NCBI GenBank assembly: GCA_964057225.1 | Contig: OZ059895.1 | Span: 8,432,001-8,496,000, forward strand | Direction: 5' to 3' | Source: Auanema rhodensis | Taxonomy: Eukaryota > Nematoda > Chromadorea > Rhabditida > Rhabditidae | DNA length: 64,000 nt | In this document: piece by piece, positions 49,001 to 61,100 of the stretch | How positions within the stretch are numbered: the stretch's first letter is position 1 | Layout: the number at the start of each line of letters is the position of its first letter | Program-made: the position numbers and the translations under genes | Notes under the pieces: generated by a model | Told to the model about the DNA's origin: nothing | The model's database searches: none | Seen by the model: the letters and a program-made list of their open reading frames with translations, nothing else

Positions 49001-51559
49001 TTTTCTCCGTTGCCTACGTAGTTAATGGTCTTTTGGAACTTCCAAAGAATTTTTGAGAAAGCTAATAAGCTCAAGTCCAATAATCTTTGAGAACTAAACG
49101 AAATTAGTTGTAAGAACAAGAAGAAAATCATTTAACATGATCAAGTCCATCGTAAACGTCATGTATGTCTTCTTTGTTCTTTTCCTTCTCATTCGATTGA
49201 CTTCTGCTCCTCTCGGTTCATCATCAGCTTGTGATGATCATACTGATGTTTTACAAACGTCGTTTTCTTTTTTTCATCAAACTCTTTGGCAACATGCTGC
49301 TGTTACCCGTTATCGCTCTATTCATCTCTCATTCTCTCTGTTGTCACTTACTATTTCATCTTTGTCTCTCTTTCTTTCTCAGTATGTACCCTTAAAGGAG
49401 AAAATGGAGGGAGAGGCTCAAAGAAGGAAAAGCAGCTCATTTGTTTTCGGAGGCTCGAGAGCAGATTGTATTCCGATGGGCAATCATCGAGCGTGGATAG
49501 ACAACTGAACATGATGAAGAGAGTACCGGAAATTATGTTATCGTTTGTCTGCTACTGCTGACTATTGACGCTACTTTCATAGTTATGTTGCTTTTCAATT
49601 TATCTGTCTCGCCCCTCTCTAAAATTTGTAAAAGCAAAGTTAAAAAAAGAAGCAAAAAGTGCAATTGAAGAGAAATGAAATGATGATTTTAAAGTAAAAT
49701 TGAGGAAAAGCAGGACTACCATTGTGAAACATTTTATGCTTTGAAAAGCTTTCTTTTTGCCTAGCTTGGTTTTTGCTCATTCTTCTGTACATTTCTTTCC
49801 CAAAAAATGCTTAGACTTAAGCGTTTGATCCGGCATCTTGTCAACAAATGGTAGGTCTCGATTCTTGAACTAATAATAATAAAAGAAAATATAAGCTGAA
49901 AAGAAATGGCAAAGAGTGTTAAATGCGGAAAGAATAAAATGCAGAAAAGGGAATGATGAGCTCAATGTCATAAAATTCTTAACAATTCGAAACGTTTATA
50001 GTTCTTATGCATGTGTGAAAGTATATTTAATGAGTTGATAAGTCAGCCAAATAGTTTGATTTCAAATTCCCAACACTAAGACATTAAGGTCATGATAATT
50101 TTGAATTTAACCATCAAAATGTCATTTAGAATACAAATTAAAGCTTATCAGATGATAAAACTTCACAGCATAAATGCTAATTGCCTAAACAATGATGAAA
50201 GAACATTTCTTTTCTGGAAATAGTTAAAATGATTGATTTGAATTTGAAAATAACTTGAAACAGAGTTATTGACTTTTTCTAAAAATAAAAAAAAAGAAGA
50301 ACCGATATGAAAGTATAAAATAAAATTTTTTTTTTAAAATGGCTATGAACTTTATGATACGTTTCTATATGAAACACCATTGTTTGAAACAAAAAGAAAA
50401 TGTTTATAGGAAATATAGAGTGAAACTACAATATTTATATGGATTAAAAAAACTTTATGTTGAAATGAATATTGCTATAAGTTTGTTACTCATACATATA
50501 TCATTCAATTTATAAAATTCTATAATACTTTTTCATGGCCTATATCATCTGAAAAGTAAAATGATGAACTTTGAAGTAGTGTAATATGTCATATAGAAAT
50601 AGGGAGCTTCAGCATTTCAATAGACAAAACGAACAAATTGTTGACGTCAAATATAAATGTATCAACGACACTTTATATCAAATAAGGGGACTCGCTCTGT
50701 TGAGTTCGACGACAAGGAAAGAATACACATTTAGGTTATTAAAGACATGGGAAAAGATAAAAAGCTAGAGTCGGGAACTTTCGAAAATATGATGGAACTA
50801 TCTGTTCTGGAAATTTGCCAATATTTTTTTAACGAAAAATGACAACACCAAAAGGTTAGATTGATCAGTGCGTGCCAGCAAATGATTATGATGGTTCATC
50901 TTATTCACAATGCGTCACCTATCTCTTAAGCACAATTAGCAACGAGAATAATGCTGTTTATGATCTAATATTAGACGTTGTCATATGTTATTGTACTAAT
51001 CAAAACAACTGATGACGTTATAATATATTTTCAAATTTTGGGCGGTATAATGACTTGAATATGTTGGCGCGAGCTCTAAAATGGTATTATGTGGAGTAGA
51101 GAGTTGATTGGGATGAACGAAGTTTGAATGAAAAATTTTGTGAGGTGGAAGCCTAGCGGCTAATTGAGCTTCACATAACAAGCTGATCGTTTTGGTGTTT
51201 CAACATTCACATATATATATGTATATTTCTATCAGCTGTGGACAAATGAAGTAAATCTCATTGTTGAATAGAGATGTTGCAATATTGGAGAGTGAACTAG
51301 AGAAAGAGAATTTGAAAAAAAAGAGAGCAGAGTACAAATTTTTGGTCAGTTAGTTGTCTTCAGAAATAGATAGTCAAACCTAATTTGAAATAAATAAAAA
51401 AACTTTTGTTAGTTTGCCAACTGTTCATCTGTTACATTAGCGGGACCAAGTTAATCTTTTGCTAAACAGTATCCAACATTACATTATTTTAAATAAAGTT
51501 TTATTTCAGGCGATTTTCAACAACGCTGCTAGTTCAGTTTAAGTGCTTCGGATAGAGCA
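46041..51559. other. Gene-poor region upstream of ERCC1
   Basis: 5.5 kb without a supportable gene. CT repeats occur at 47695-47735 and near 49330-49385. Open frames of 60-137 codons exist on both strands but are low-complexity and lack family features. The last few hundred bases before 51560 probably hold the ERCC1 promoter and an acceptor (TTATTTCAG ending 51509). Confidence 0.5.
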
Positions 51560-52690
51560 ATGGCCAACGATTCCGAACCCAGCGGAACTCAACAGCAAAC
51601 AGATGGAAGTTCAGGGCTTGGCAGCAAATTGATTATTAATCGTCGCAGACAAGAAGGTAACCCCGTTCTTAAATACGTTAGGAACGTACGTTACGAATGG
51701 GGAGATCCACCATCTGATTTTGAATGCGGACCTACATGTGGTGTGGTTTACTTAGCAATGAAGGTAAACTGTTTCTTTAAAATGTTCAAAATGAAGAAAT
51801 TGTATGGAACACCAAAGAAGGTTATAAGCCAACTAAATCTTTGTTTTCTCTTCATGCTTCATGTAAACAAAAAAAATTATGTATATAACATAATACGAAA
51901 TTCTGCAGTTTCTATAAACTTCTTTTTTCAAATTTCAGTATCATCGGCTTCACCCTAATTACATACATTCTAGAATAACTGGGAAAGGGGAAAATAAATA
52001 TCAATGTCGAGTTAGTTGAGATTCTTCCTCTAATCAAAAAAGTTGCGAAAACTTGAGAACGAAATTTGCTCGTTTTCAGATTTTACTCTGTCTGTGTAAT
52101 GTCGAAGAAGCTAGGCATCATTTGCGTGAGTTGAATCTGCTTTGTCACCGGATGGATTGGTCTCTCATTCTCTGCTATTCGGTTCGTGCTCAAAGAAAAA
52201 TTTTCGCCTTCTTTATTCGAATAATGCCTTTCAGCTTGAAGAAGCAGCAGAATACATAGAAAATCTGAAGCTAGTTGAGAATAAAGACCCAAAATTCAAG
52301 TAAAATGCATTGTCGGAAAAGAAAATATAACGAAAGTCCGTTGTCGTTTCAGAGATAGACAAGGAACGACAACAGCCTCCGTAGATTATCGTACGTCACT
52401 TCTAAATTCTGCAATTGGTATTCTGACAGGAGCACGAAGTGTTACGAAAACAGATGCTCAACGGTAAGCTCTGTCAGAACTCCGAGCTTCTGGCTTTCGC
52501 TAGTCGTTTGCTTCGAATTTTATTTCACTGAGAAGATTATACAATAAGAGTTTACAGATTACTTTTTAATTTTGGAACACTTCATAACATATGCGAAGCA
52601 ACGGAAGAGCAGTTGGCATTATGTCCTGGACTAGGACCAATTCGTGCTAAAAACTTATATAACTATTTAAGAACAAATTTAGCGACTTAG
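51560..52690 (+). CDS. ercc-1: DNA excision repair protein ERCC1 (Rad10 homologue)
   Basis: ERCC1 is the DNA-binding, non-catalytic partner of XPF nuclease in nucleotide excision repair and crosslink repair. Six exons: 51560-51763, 51939-52010, 52080-52181, 52235-52299, 52353-52463 and 52558-52690, giving 228 aa (human 297). The start of the central domain, LIINRRRQEGNPVLKYVRNV followed by YEWGD, corresponds to the XPA-binding/central domain start of human ERCC1, and YHRLHPNYIHSRI follows. The C-terminal double helix-hairpin-helix needed for XPF dimerisation includes VTKTDAQRLLFNFGTL and EEQLALCPGLGPIRAKNLY. The unstructured N-terminus is short. A TTTCAG acceptor ends 50 nt upstream of the ATG. 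All five cis acceptors here end CAG, unlike other genes in the window. Confidence 0.95.
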
Positions 52691-53282
52691 TTAATAAAGA
52701 GAGAACTTATAGCTTGTAAAAATGAATCTATATAAAGTTTGTGGCAACCAACATTTATATGGTTTGGCTTCCGTTTAATCTCGGTTTATTTGACCACGTG
52801 TCCTGCTTCATTTCTTAATCTCTCAGTTTCTTCCTTATTGTTGCGTATATAGTTCTTCTCTTACTCGCGATTTCTTCATAAAACGGAAATTTGAGCTGTT
52901 TCACGCTCTGATTTGCAATAAACAGAATCATAAGTTGCAGTTATGGGGAGTAAAAGATGATTTATAACAAGAAGCTACGGCATTAATAATAAAGAAAATT
53001 CAATTTTGTACGTAATGTTGGAGTAACATTTCAGTGATTCTTGGGTCACGCTTATCACATCATGTTAGATATTGCTTGATATCATGCCATGTTCATCAAT
53101 TGCCCATTGTACTGATTCTGAATCGTTTAAATTGCTTTCACATGAAATATTATTTATTTTAAGAAATAAAGTTTGAAAATTTATCTAAAATTGGTTTTTT
53201 TCTTTTTGTAACATCGTTTGGTCCAATTGTACCTCTGCTCTATACAAAAAATATATATTAAATGTATTGATGTTTTTAGAAA
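52691..53282. other. ERCC1-NUBP1 intergenic region with operon-like signals
   Basis: 592 bases between same-strand genes. AATAAA occurs at 52693-52698 and at 53165-53170. A T-rich run at about 53190-53209 and an acceptor-like GTTTTTAG ending 53279 follow, 3 nt before the NUBP1 start. A poly(A) signal, U-rich stretch and acceptor about 110 nt apart resemble nematode SL2-type junctions. Inference only. Confidence 0.4.
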
Positions 53283-54645
53283 ATGGGTGATGTTCCAGTG
53301 AATGCTAATGCAGGATGTCCAGGAGTTGGTGCAGAAGGAGCTGGAAAAGCAAATAGTTGCGCAGGATGTCCAAATCAGGTTTTAATTAAAAATATTGTGT
53401 CGCTCTAAATTCTATTTTAAAGAAAAGTTGCTCGTCAGGTGAGGCACCCAAGCCTGATGATGACATTGCATTAATTCAGGATAGATTCCGGAATATTAAA
53501 CACAAAGTACTATAATTTATCTAAATTTAAACTAACTAATAATATTCTCAGATTCTCATTTTAAGTGGTAAAGGCGGAGTAGGTAAAAGTACTTTAACTG
53601 CCAACTTAGCTATAGCCCTAGCTGCTGATCCAACAAAGCAGGTTTGTTCTTTTCTGATGAGCTACAATTCTTCTTATTTTTAAGGTTGCTATCTTAGATG
53701 TTGATATTTGTGGGCCATCTCAACCTCGCATGTTGGGAGTTGAAGCTGAAACAGTTCACGATAGTGCTGATGGTTGGACTCCCATTTCCGTAAAAGATAA
53801 CCTTACTATAATGAGTATTGCTTTCCTATTAGGTATAGAATAGATTTAAACTTTAATTTTGTTTGTTTATTTGTCAATTTAGGAAACAAGAACGATGCTA
53901 TAATTTGGCGTGGAGCTCGAAAGAACGGTATGATCAAGCAATTCTTAAGAGATGTTGACTGGGGAGAGGCTAGTTGTTAGTTCAATATGATCAGAACCTC
54001 TATTTTACAGGTAGATTATCTTCTAATTGATACTCCTCCAGGAACTTCTGATGAACATATTTCCTTGGTTCAATATTTACTTCAGGTAAAGTTATTCAAA
54101 ATAAGAATTGAGTTCAATTATGATAATTTCAGACAGGTCCTCTTGATGGCGCCTTAATCATTAGTACTCCACAAGAAATATCATTATTGGATGTCAGAAA
54201 AGAGGTTGATATCGTTCTTTTTATATATTAAATGTATATAGAAGTTCAGATTTCTTTCTGTAACAAAACTAAAGTTCCAATTATTGGAGTTGTGGAGAAC
54301 ATGGCCAAATTTGTATGCCCAAGTTGTAGTCACACCACCATACTTTTCCCATCGTCTACAGGTATACATAACCATAATTTAACTTTTCTGTTTTGAACAC
54401 CATATTTAGGTGGAGTAGATGCTATGTGCAAGGAAGGAGATCTTGAATTACTCAGTCAGTTACCGTTAGAGCCAGAACTTGCTAAAGCTTTGGATAATGG
54501 AGAGAACTTCATCGAGGTGAATAATTCAAAGCTAAATGTATCTGTAAGGTTTGATTTTCAGAAAGCTCCTAATTCCGCATTAGCTAAAGCTTTCATGGAT
54601 CTTGCTGACAAGGTAAAAACAAAATTGGAAGCAAAATCTCAATGA
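53283..54645 (+). CDS. nubp-1: Cytosolic Fe-S cluster assembly factor NUBP1 (Nbp35)
   Basis: NUBP1/Nbp35 is the P-loop scaffold that builds [4Fe-4S] clusters for cytosolic and nuclear proteins (CIA pathway). Ten exons: 53283-53378, 53423-53506, 53552-53641, 53685-53832, 53883-53968, 54011-54085, 54133-54204, 54250-54361, 54410-54516 and 54562-54645, giving 317 aa (human 320). The N-terminal four-Cys motif (C-x13-C-x2-C-x5-C, spanning exons 1-2) that separates Nbp35 from Cfd1 is intact. The deviant Walker [27 protein letters not shown] and [12 protein letters not shown] are present, as is the bridging CxxC (CPSC). Intron 5 must start with GC, not GT, to restore DVDWGE-VDYLLID. OXSM follows 190 nt downstream, and AATAAA lies at 54721-54726. 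Confidence 0.95.
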
Positions 54646-54835
54646 TGCGTTTAATGTTGGAAGAACTTATATTGTTTCACTTCATATTTTTTGTTAACTG
54701 TTGTAAAACTTTTATAAAAAAATAAATTCTTTATAGTTACATTAGAACATCAATTACAGAAACTGGTACTCATCCTTATACTTCAATTATCAGTTTGACA
54801 GAGAAAAAAAGTTTCTATAGATAAAATTGTATAAA
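54646..54835. other. NUBP1-OXSM junction
   Basis: 190 bases. AATAAA at 54721-54726 is followed about 100 nt later by an acceptor-like TTTCTATAG ending 54830, 5 nt before the next ATG. This is the tightest operon-like junction besides claspin-mL54. Confidence 0.5.
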
Positions 54836-56536
54836 ATGCATCGAGTTGTTGTAACCGGTATGGGAACAGTTACGCCGTTTGGCTCAGGAGTACAACAACT
54901 TTATAAATCGCTTGTTGCGGGGTGTTCGGGTTTAAAGTTCAATGAAAAGCTGGGCTTTATTGTTAGTTTTTCTTTATAATTATAATATTTGTTCATAATA
55001 CAGGTAGGATCGATAGATGATAATGAAGCTGATTTCAATAGATGGTCTGCTGGTCAAAAAAGAGAAATGAGCAGAGCTAGTCAATTAGCTTTATTAGCTG
55101 CTGAAGAAGTGCGTACGATACTGTTTGAAGATAGTCTAACTTGTATACATATCTAAGGCCTTAACGTCTGCAAATGCTTCTTCTCTTGATCATACAAACA
55201 CCCTTGTGAATATTGGTACAGGTAAATTAATTTTTTCAACAATCTTTCTTGTAAAAACGGTTGTATTTTTATTTTAATTGAAGGCTATTTTCTTCAAATC
55301 ATATTTTAGGAGTTTCCGATTTAGAAGCAATTCGAGAAACTTCAATTCTCATTCAAAATGGACAGACAAGGAAGGTCTCCCCGTACTTTGTTCCTCGAAT
55401 TTTGAATAACTTACCTGCAGGTTATGTAGCTATGAAGTAAGTGCTACGAATCGCGCTAGATAACAAATTGTTTCAATAGATATGGTATGATGGGAGGAGT
55501 TGATAGTAGCTCTACTGCATGTGCTACTGGACTTCATGCAATTGGTTGGCTATCTGACTAACTATTAGAATTTAATTCATCATAGGTAATGCTTTTCGTG
55601 CTGTTCGTCACGGATGGGCAAAATCCGCTTTAGCTGGAGCTACGGAAAGCTGTGTAAATTCAATTGCTCTAGCTGGTTTTGATCGGTACCTGTTGTAAAG
55701 TTTTTATCTTATTTTTAATTCTGTTTGTAGTATGAGAGCTCTAACACGGGGCCAGGATTCTTCAGCTTCCAGGCCGTTTGATAAGAGACGATCAGGATTT
55801 GTTCTTTCAGAAGGTGTGGGCCTTCTATTTTTAGAACGTCTGGATGTTGCAAAATCTCGCAATGCACCTATTCTTGCTGAAATTCTAGGATTTGGTATTC
55901 ATATGAAATCTTCTGAATCTTCTGAATGAAAAATAATATAGGAATATCATCGGATTGTTACCATATTTCGAGTCCTCATCCATCTGGAATTGGAGCTCAA
56001 TTGAGTATGAAAAGAGCATTGACAGATGGAAACATTGCATCTTCTGAAGTTAGCTATATTAATGCACATGCTACTTCAACTCCTACTGGTGAACTTTAGA
56101 AATTTCGAGCATCTATTCAAAGAGTAATTTGTGTATAGGTGATGCTATTGAATCGAAAGCTATATGTGATGTATTTGGAAAGAATCCTGTATCTGTCTCC
56201 TCATTCAAAGGTGTTGTTCTCGTTTAATTCAATTAATTATTAACATATTCAGGGCATTTTGGACATTTGTTAGCTGCTGCTGGAGCAGTTGAATCTGTTG
56301 GAACAATTGCTAGTATGCGAAATGACTTCATAATTCCTAATTTGAACTTAGAAGAAGTAGATGAGAATGTAAAAGCTAATGTTATTATGGAGGTTTTCTT
56401 CATTATACTAAACTTTAATTTTGCACGTGTATTTTAGAAATGCAATTGGATTGATGATCGTCGGATCTCAGTAGTCAATTCATTTGGTTTTGGTGGAACT
56501 AATGCAAGTCTAATCTTAGCAACATATAAAAATTGA
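54836..56536 (+). CDS. oxsm: Beta-ketoacyl-ACP synthase, mitochondrial type II FAS (OXSM/KAS II)
   Basis: The condensing enzyme of mitochondrial fatty acid synthesis, which extends acyl-ACP with malonyl-ACP and feeds lipoate synthesis. Eleven exons: 54836-54961, 55004-55108, 55158-55221, 55310-55436, 55480-55544, 55586-55685, 55731-55894, 55942-56088, 56139-56210, 56253-56392 and 56438-56536, giving 402 aa, like bacterial FabF (413). The catalytic Cys sits in SSSTACATG, the two His in NAHATSTPTGD and KGHFGHLLAAAG, and the conserved Lys in the latter; the end NSFGFGGTNASLIL is standard. The enzyme should be active. The protein begins directly at the first beta-strand (MHRVVVTGMGTVTPFG) with no visible mitochondrial presequence, unlike human OXSM. 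A poly(A) signal (AATAAA) lies at 56601-56606. Confidence 0.95.
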
Positions 56537-56661
56537 TTATTTCAATTATCTGTTTATTTGAAAATGAATTTTATTGTTTTTTTACTACTTTCATAATATG
56601 AATAAAAGTATTCCTTTAATTAAACTTTTTGATAAAAAACACAATATAAATGCAAAAGATT

Positions 56662-56733
56662 CTCCCCGGCCGGGAATTGAACCCGGGTCTCGCATGTGAC
56701 AGACGCGGATACTCACCACTATACTACCGAGGA
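56662..56733 (-). tRNA. tRNA-Asp (GTC)
   Basis: On the minus strand a 72-base cloverleaf folds: acceptor TCCTCGG with CCGGGGA, anticodon stem CGCGT/ATGCG around loop CTGTCAC with anticodon GTC at 56700-56698, and T-arm CCGGG-TTCAATT-CCCGG. The discriminator base is G, an Asp identity element. The A box region reads TAGTATAGTGGTGAGTA and the B box GGTTCAATTCC, so internal Pol III promoters are intact. No CCA is encoded and no intron is present. It lies alone, 126 bases downstream of OXSM on the opposite strand. Confidence 0.95.
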
Positions 56734-58172
56734 CACAGAATAGGCAGATGTTGAAAAGTGCCATGATCAAAAGGCATTTTGCTCGTTCAAACTTCGATTG
56801 GAACTAGTTTGGCTTAGCACAACTAGATTATTCTTATAATCACCGAATATTTTATTCAACTTTAATAATTTTTTAAAGGAAATAAAGAATTATTTGAGCA
56901 ATATTTAGGGGTCAACACTTGAGTTTTAGGATTCTCCTGGTATCCAATAGATATGCAAATTATGTTCTCAATATGGGTGAGATTAGGTTTTATTCATAAA
57001 ACTTAGTTAATCACTCTGGGATAAACTATTAAAAGGTGAACAGGAAATGAGAAAATAGTATATAAGAATAAGAGAGAGGAAGGCGGGAAGAAAGAGATGG
57101 GGGGAGCGTAGAAGTAGGAGGAGTAAGAGCGATTGGAGGTAAACTCCACCCTCTCATTCACGAATGTTGTTCTATATGAATTCCCTTCGTATTGTCTGAA
57201 TCTAGAAATTTAAGATTCAAATTATTCTTGTCAAATATTTCATTTTTCATTCGTTAGTACAGTTGCAGACCTTATTTTACATTTTTGCACCACTGACCCC
57301 AAAAAACTGAGAAAGAGTAGACAATGCTATGAGAGGTCAGAAAGTGGGAGGAGAGCAAATGATGGCAAGATATACTGCAATTGACTTAGATGACAAAGTG
57401 ATAGCATTGACTAGAATTGAGGCATAATTACAATGCTGACCGACTCCACACAGGTCAGGCCTAAGAGAATCCGTCTTTTTACCACCTACCTGCACATAAA
57501 ACATATCAGATGAATACATATACACGTGCTTTCTCTCATTCCCTCTCTACATTCATCTCTACTTTTATTCTGCTCCACTTCATCAATATATGGTCATTTG
57601 CCTTTATGTGAATTCTCCATATCATAGGTAGATGCATGAATTTCATCGGTAAATCTACATACCACATCGTTTCTTTCTAATACTTTTTCGTTTTCCCATG
57701 CTTTTCTGACCAAAAACACATAACAAAACTACAAAAATCTAATCATACTCCTAACTTTTATCGGATTTTCGCCTACGACTATTGGCTGTGTCATCACTTC
57801 GTGAACTATTATCGCCTCGGCATTGTTGTCGTCGTCGGCATCGTTTCTATATCCTGGTCATCCTAATGGCCACAAACGTGCCGTCTATTCTGTCTCATCT
57901 TCAATGTCCATTCAAGCCCGTTATGGCCTCTATCCATGCCTGTTGTCCATTTTTTTTAAAGTCGAAAGCCATTGTAAGCTGCTTTAGTTGCTTCTTTGTA
58001 CTAGTTTTTCAAACTAAAGTAGCAAACTTCCTCTTTACTTCATTCAATATTTTCATTTTTATGTTTTCGTCGCTCATTAACAACCTTATGAAACTTGTTT
58101 CAACTTTGGGCTATTGTTCATATAAGCATAATTTCAGAGTACATGAATGAACTAATTCATCTATAAACTAAG
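56734..58172. promoter_or_regulatory. Upstream region of the KAL-1 gene
   Basis: 1.4 kb between the tRNA and the KAL-1 start. A purine-rich G/A tract lies at 57060-57140. An open frame of 122 codons at 57782-58150 ends just before the gene but has no family features and overlaps the probable promoter/outron. The last bases (AACTAAG ending 58172) form an acceptor directly before the ATG. Confidence 0.4.
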
Positions 58173-61100
58173 ATGTGTATCATTCTATATCTTCTTACTA
58201 TTGTAGCATCTTCTACATGTTTCCCCTACGGCAATGAGCTACTCTCAGCTAGATGCCAATCGAGATGTCTTGAACAACTTCAAATTCGTTACAGGGTTAG
58301 TTCAGTTATGAATTCTCTTTATATTTTCTTTTCTTAAAATCTTGAAAACGTATCAAATTACCTTTTTAAAACTCATTTGATTATTCTTTTCGTTGTTCTG
58401 GCAACATTTTGGCAACAAAAGCTTTTACCATAAAAAGCTTTTCTCTTTTGGAAGGTATGAATAATCTATAAAGATGGCAGCCATCAAAATTCAATTCAGC
58501 TTTTCGTCATCATCATCTGCCTTTTTAAGTCAATTGAACTCCGAAACTTTCAATTTCATGTAGTTGCCTGCTTTTGAAACAGCGAGTTTCCGAAAAGCCA
58601 TTAGGCAGTTGTTTAATTTGTTGCTAAAAACCTTCAGTTTCTGCCGGGCCCATACACCACCACCCACTGCGAGAAAAAGAAAGAAAAAAAGATGAAAATT
58701 GGAAAATATTTTATGAGCAATGTTTATAAAGAAATAATTATTTCCGTTTTTTACATTAACTTTCACAGTTTTGTCTAGCTAAGATGTCACAGAAGTATTT
58801 AAGAACTCAAGTACCTGATTCAGTTTGACCATCAATGAACGATTTTGGCTAAAAGTATTGAGTAAACATAAAGAATTCTATAAAACTCTATTAGATATAC
58901 AGTTACAATGCGTATAACATATGTAATCTACTAACTATATTGATGAATGAATAAGGTAGAATGATGAGTATCACAGCAGGAGGTCAAACGTCATGCTTCT
59001 TGTAGTCTTCTCTCTTAATTTCTTTGGTTATTTCGCTCATATTGCTTTATTATAATCAACCCTAGATATATAATAGAGAATAAGTGTTCAATGAGATAGA
59101 ATTTTAGACAATAGAATGAACCTTATTAAACACTTCCGTTGCGTAATCATTAATTCTATAGAATTGCGTGTCAGTTTTGTCCTTAAACAACCAATTCTAA
59201 AATCAATTTCAATCACAACAAGCTTCGTTTTTTCATTTCGCAATTTTATGTTTAACGTTTCAACAACAAACAGCTATTAGACCCAATTCAAGCTAATGGA
59301 GACGTTTTTATTCATTTTCTTCCAAACCACATCCTATATTTGACCTTTTAGTCGGTCTCAGTTGCTGACGGCAACGAGATATACACTATTAGTCCAAAAA
59401 ATATTAAATCGAAAACTAACCTGAAAGTAAATAGTTAACAGAAACTATTTTAATTACTACTAAATATGTTTAAAAGATTATTTTTAAAGTAATTCAAGTT
59501 ATTTACGAACTTCTATATATAACCTGTTGTTCAAACCTCATCCTATCTATTCTGAAAGCAAAAATTTTCTTTGTTTCCTTCATTTCAAAAAAAAGATTTT
59601 TCATAAAATATTCTGAACAAAGGTTGTTACGAATTCATCAGAACATTAGTTATAATGAAGATTATATATAATATATATATACATAGATTTTATTATACAT
59701 GATAACATGTTGGTCATTCAAACCATACTAAACCATTTTTTTTCTTTCGTTGCAAGACTCATTAGTAAGATATTTTGCTTTCGCGGATTTTTCGGAAAGC
59801 TGAGTCATTAAGCAATGGTAAATCTGACATCTTACAGCCGGATTTATCCAGATGGTCCAAGTTGTATAGAGATGGAAGATATTTCAGCATACATTTAGGA
59901 AAAGTATATAGATGATGTAAACGAACTATAGAAAGTTTTCATTTTCAAAGAATAATAAAGAGATAACCTGTGTTCAAAGATTTTGTAATAAAAAATAAAA
60001 ATAAAAGATAAAATATATGTATATAGTAATGTATAACACAGGTGTTCGTTTACTATTTATCTCTATAAATTCTTTATATATCTCTCTTTTCTCTTTGGTT
60101 TTATTAACTATCTTTCGTTAAGTTATCTTTTAAGCTCAAAGAATGACTGACACTGCTCTTCAAAGGAGAAGAAAAGAAAGAAAATGAGTGATGAAGCTTT
60201 ATTGTATCTAAGGAAGTATCATCCTAACAAAACATTAAAGATACTTCCACTGATTTACGAGTAGCAGCTGTCATTTGGCAGTCAAATGAGCTAGTTTTCA
60301 ACAAAATTTTCTTTTTCTTCCTTCATTTGAAGCTCGTTTCAGTTTTCTTAAATATAAATAAGTCATCATCATATTACCTCATTTGTTTTTCCAATACCGA
60401 GGTAAATTATAATTATATGAAACCTTGTAATAGGTATTTTCTCATGTTCGGCTTCCTGCTATTATTTATTTGGGGGGAGGGGGGGCAGGTTTGAGGTGAA
60501 ACCTTTGACATTAAAATTTTTTACAATGAATGGTATAAGGAGGCTTAAGATTTCGTTCAGATTTATGAAGCCAGCTGGCGAAAATGTATTTTTGTTTTAG
60601 ATTCCCTTTTCCTTTTCATTACAATGACCTCATATTTGAGGAAAACTCCTATGTATTGAATGAAAATAAGATTTTTTCATCCAATAAAGTAGATGAAGAA
60701 GAAGATGATGGTGAAGATGATGAAGATTTTAATGAAATAAAAAAAAACTGTGATGTAGTATATTGAATTTTCTTAACTTAGAAGAATAGAACTATAATAC
60801 ATTACAAAACCACTGAGCAATTGGATTAGATCAAGAGGTTTCCGATATGAATATATCGGAATAGAGGGAAGGGATCAAATATAAGAGCGATTAGTAGCTA
60901 ACGTCACTAAATCCTTACTCAACTCACCAAATTCATATAGATTTACAAGAGAATATACCGCCAAGATACTTCAACTATTGTTGACGCAATACTGTTCTCA
61001 TGAAACCTTTTTTGTACAAGTGTCTCATACATTGATGGCTGATCCCTGTCACTATAACAGTATCCGATTCATAAAAAATATGCGCTCAAGTGGTCTAACT

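Noticed and set aside
54544-54561. An 18-nt in-frame GTAAGG...TTTTCAG segment in NUBP1 that looks like a minimal intron
   Set aside because: A normal 45-nt intron from 54517 (GAG|GTGAAT) to the same acceptor restores the family alignment and length, so the shorter one is not needed.
57782-58150. 122-codon open frame just upstream of KAL-1
   Set aside because: Cys/Phe-rich translation without domain, lies where the KAL-1 promoter or outron should be, and is not continuous with the KAL-1 frame.
59015-59070. miR-9-like word TTCTTTGGTTATTT
   Set aside because: It diverges from miR-9 after the seed region and no good opposite arm is present for a hairpin.
60584-60766. Acidic 60-codon open frame in KAL-1 intron 1
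   Set aside because: A GAAGATGAT-type low-complexity run explains the openness; no splice sites link it to KAL-1.
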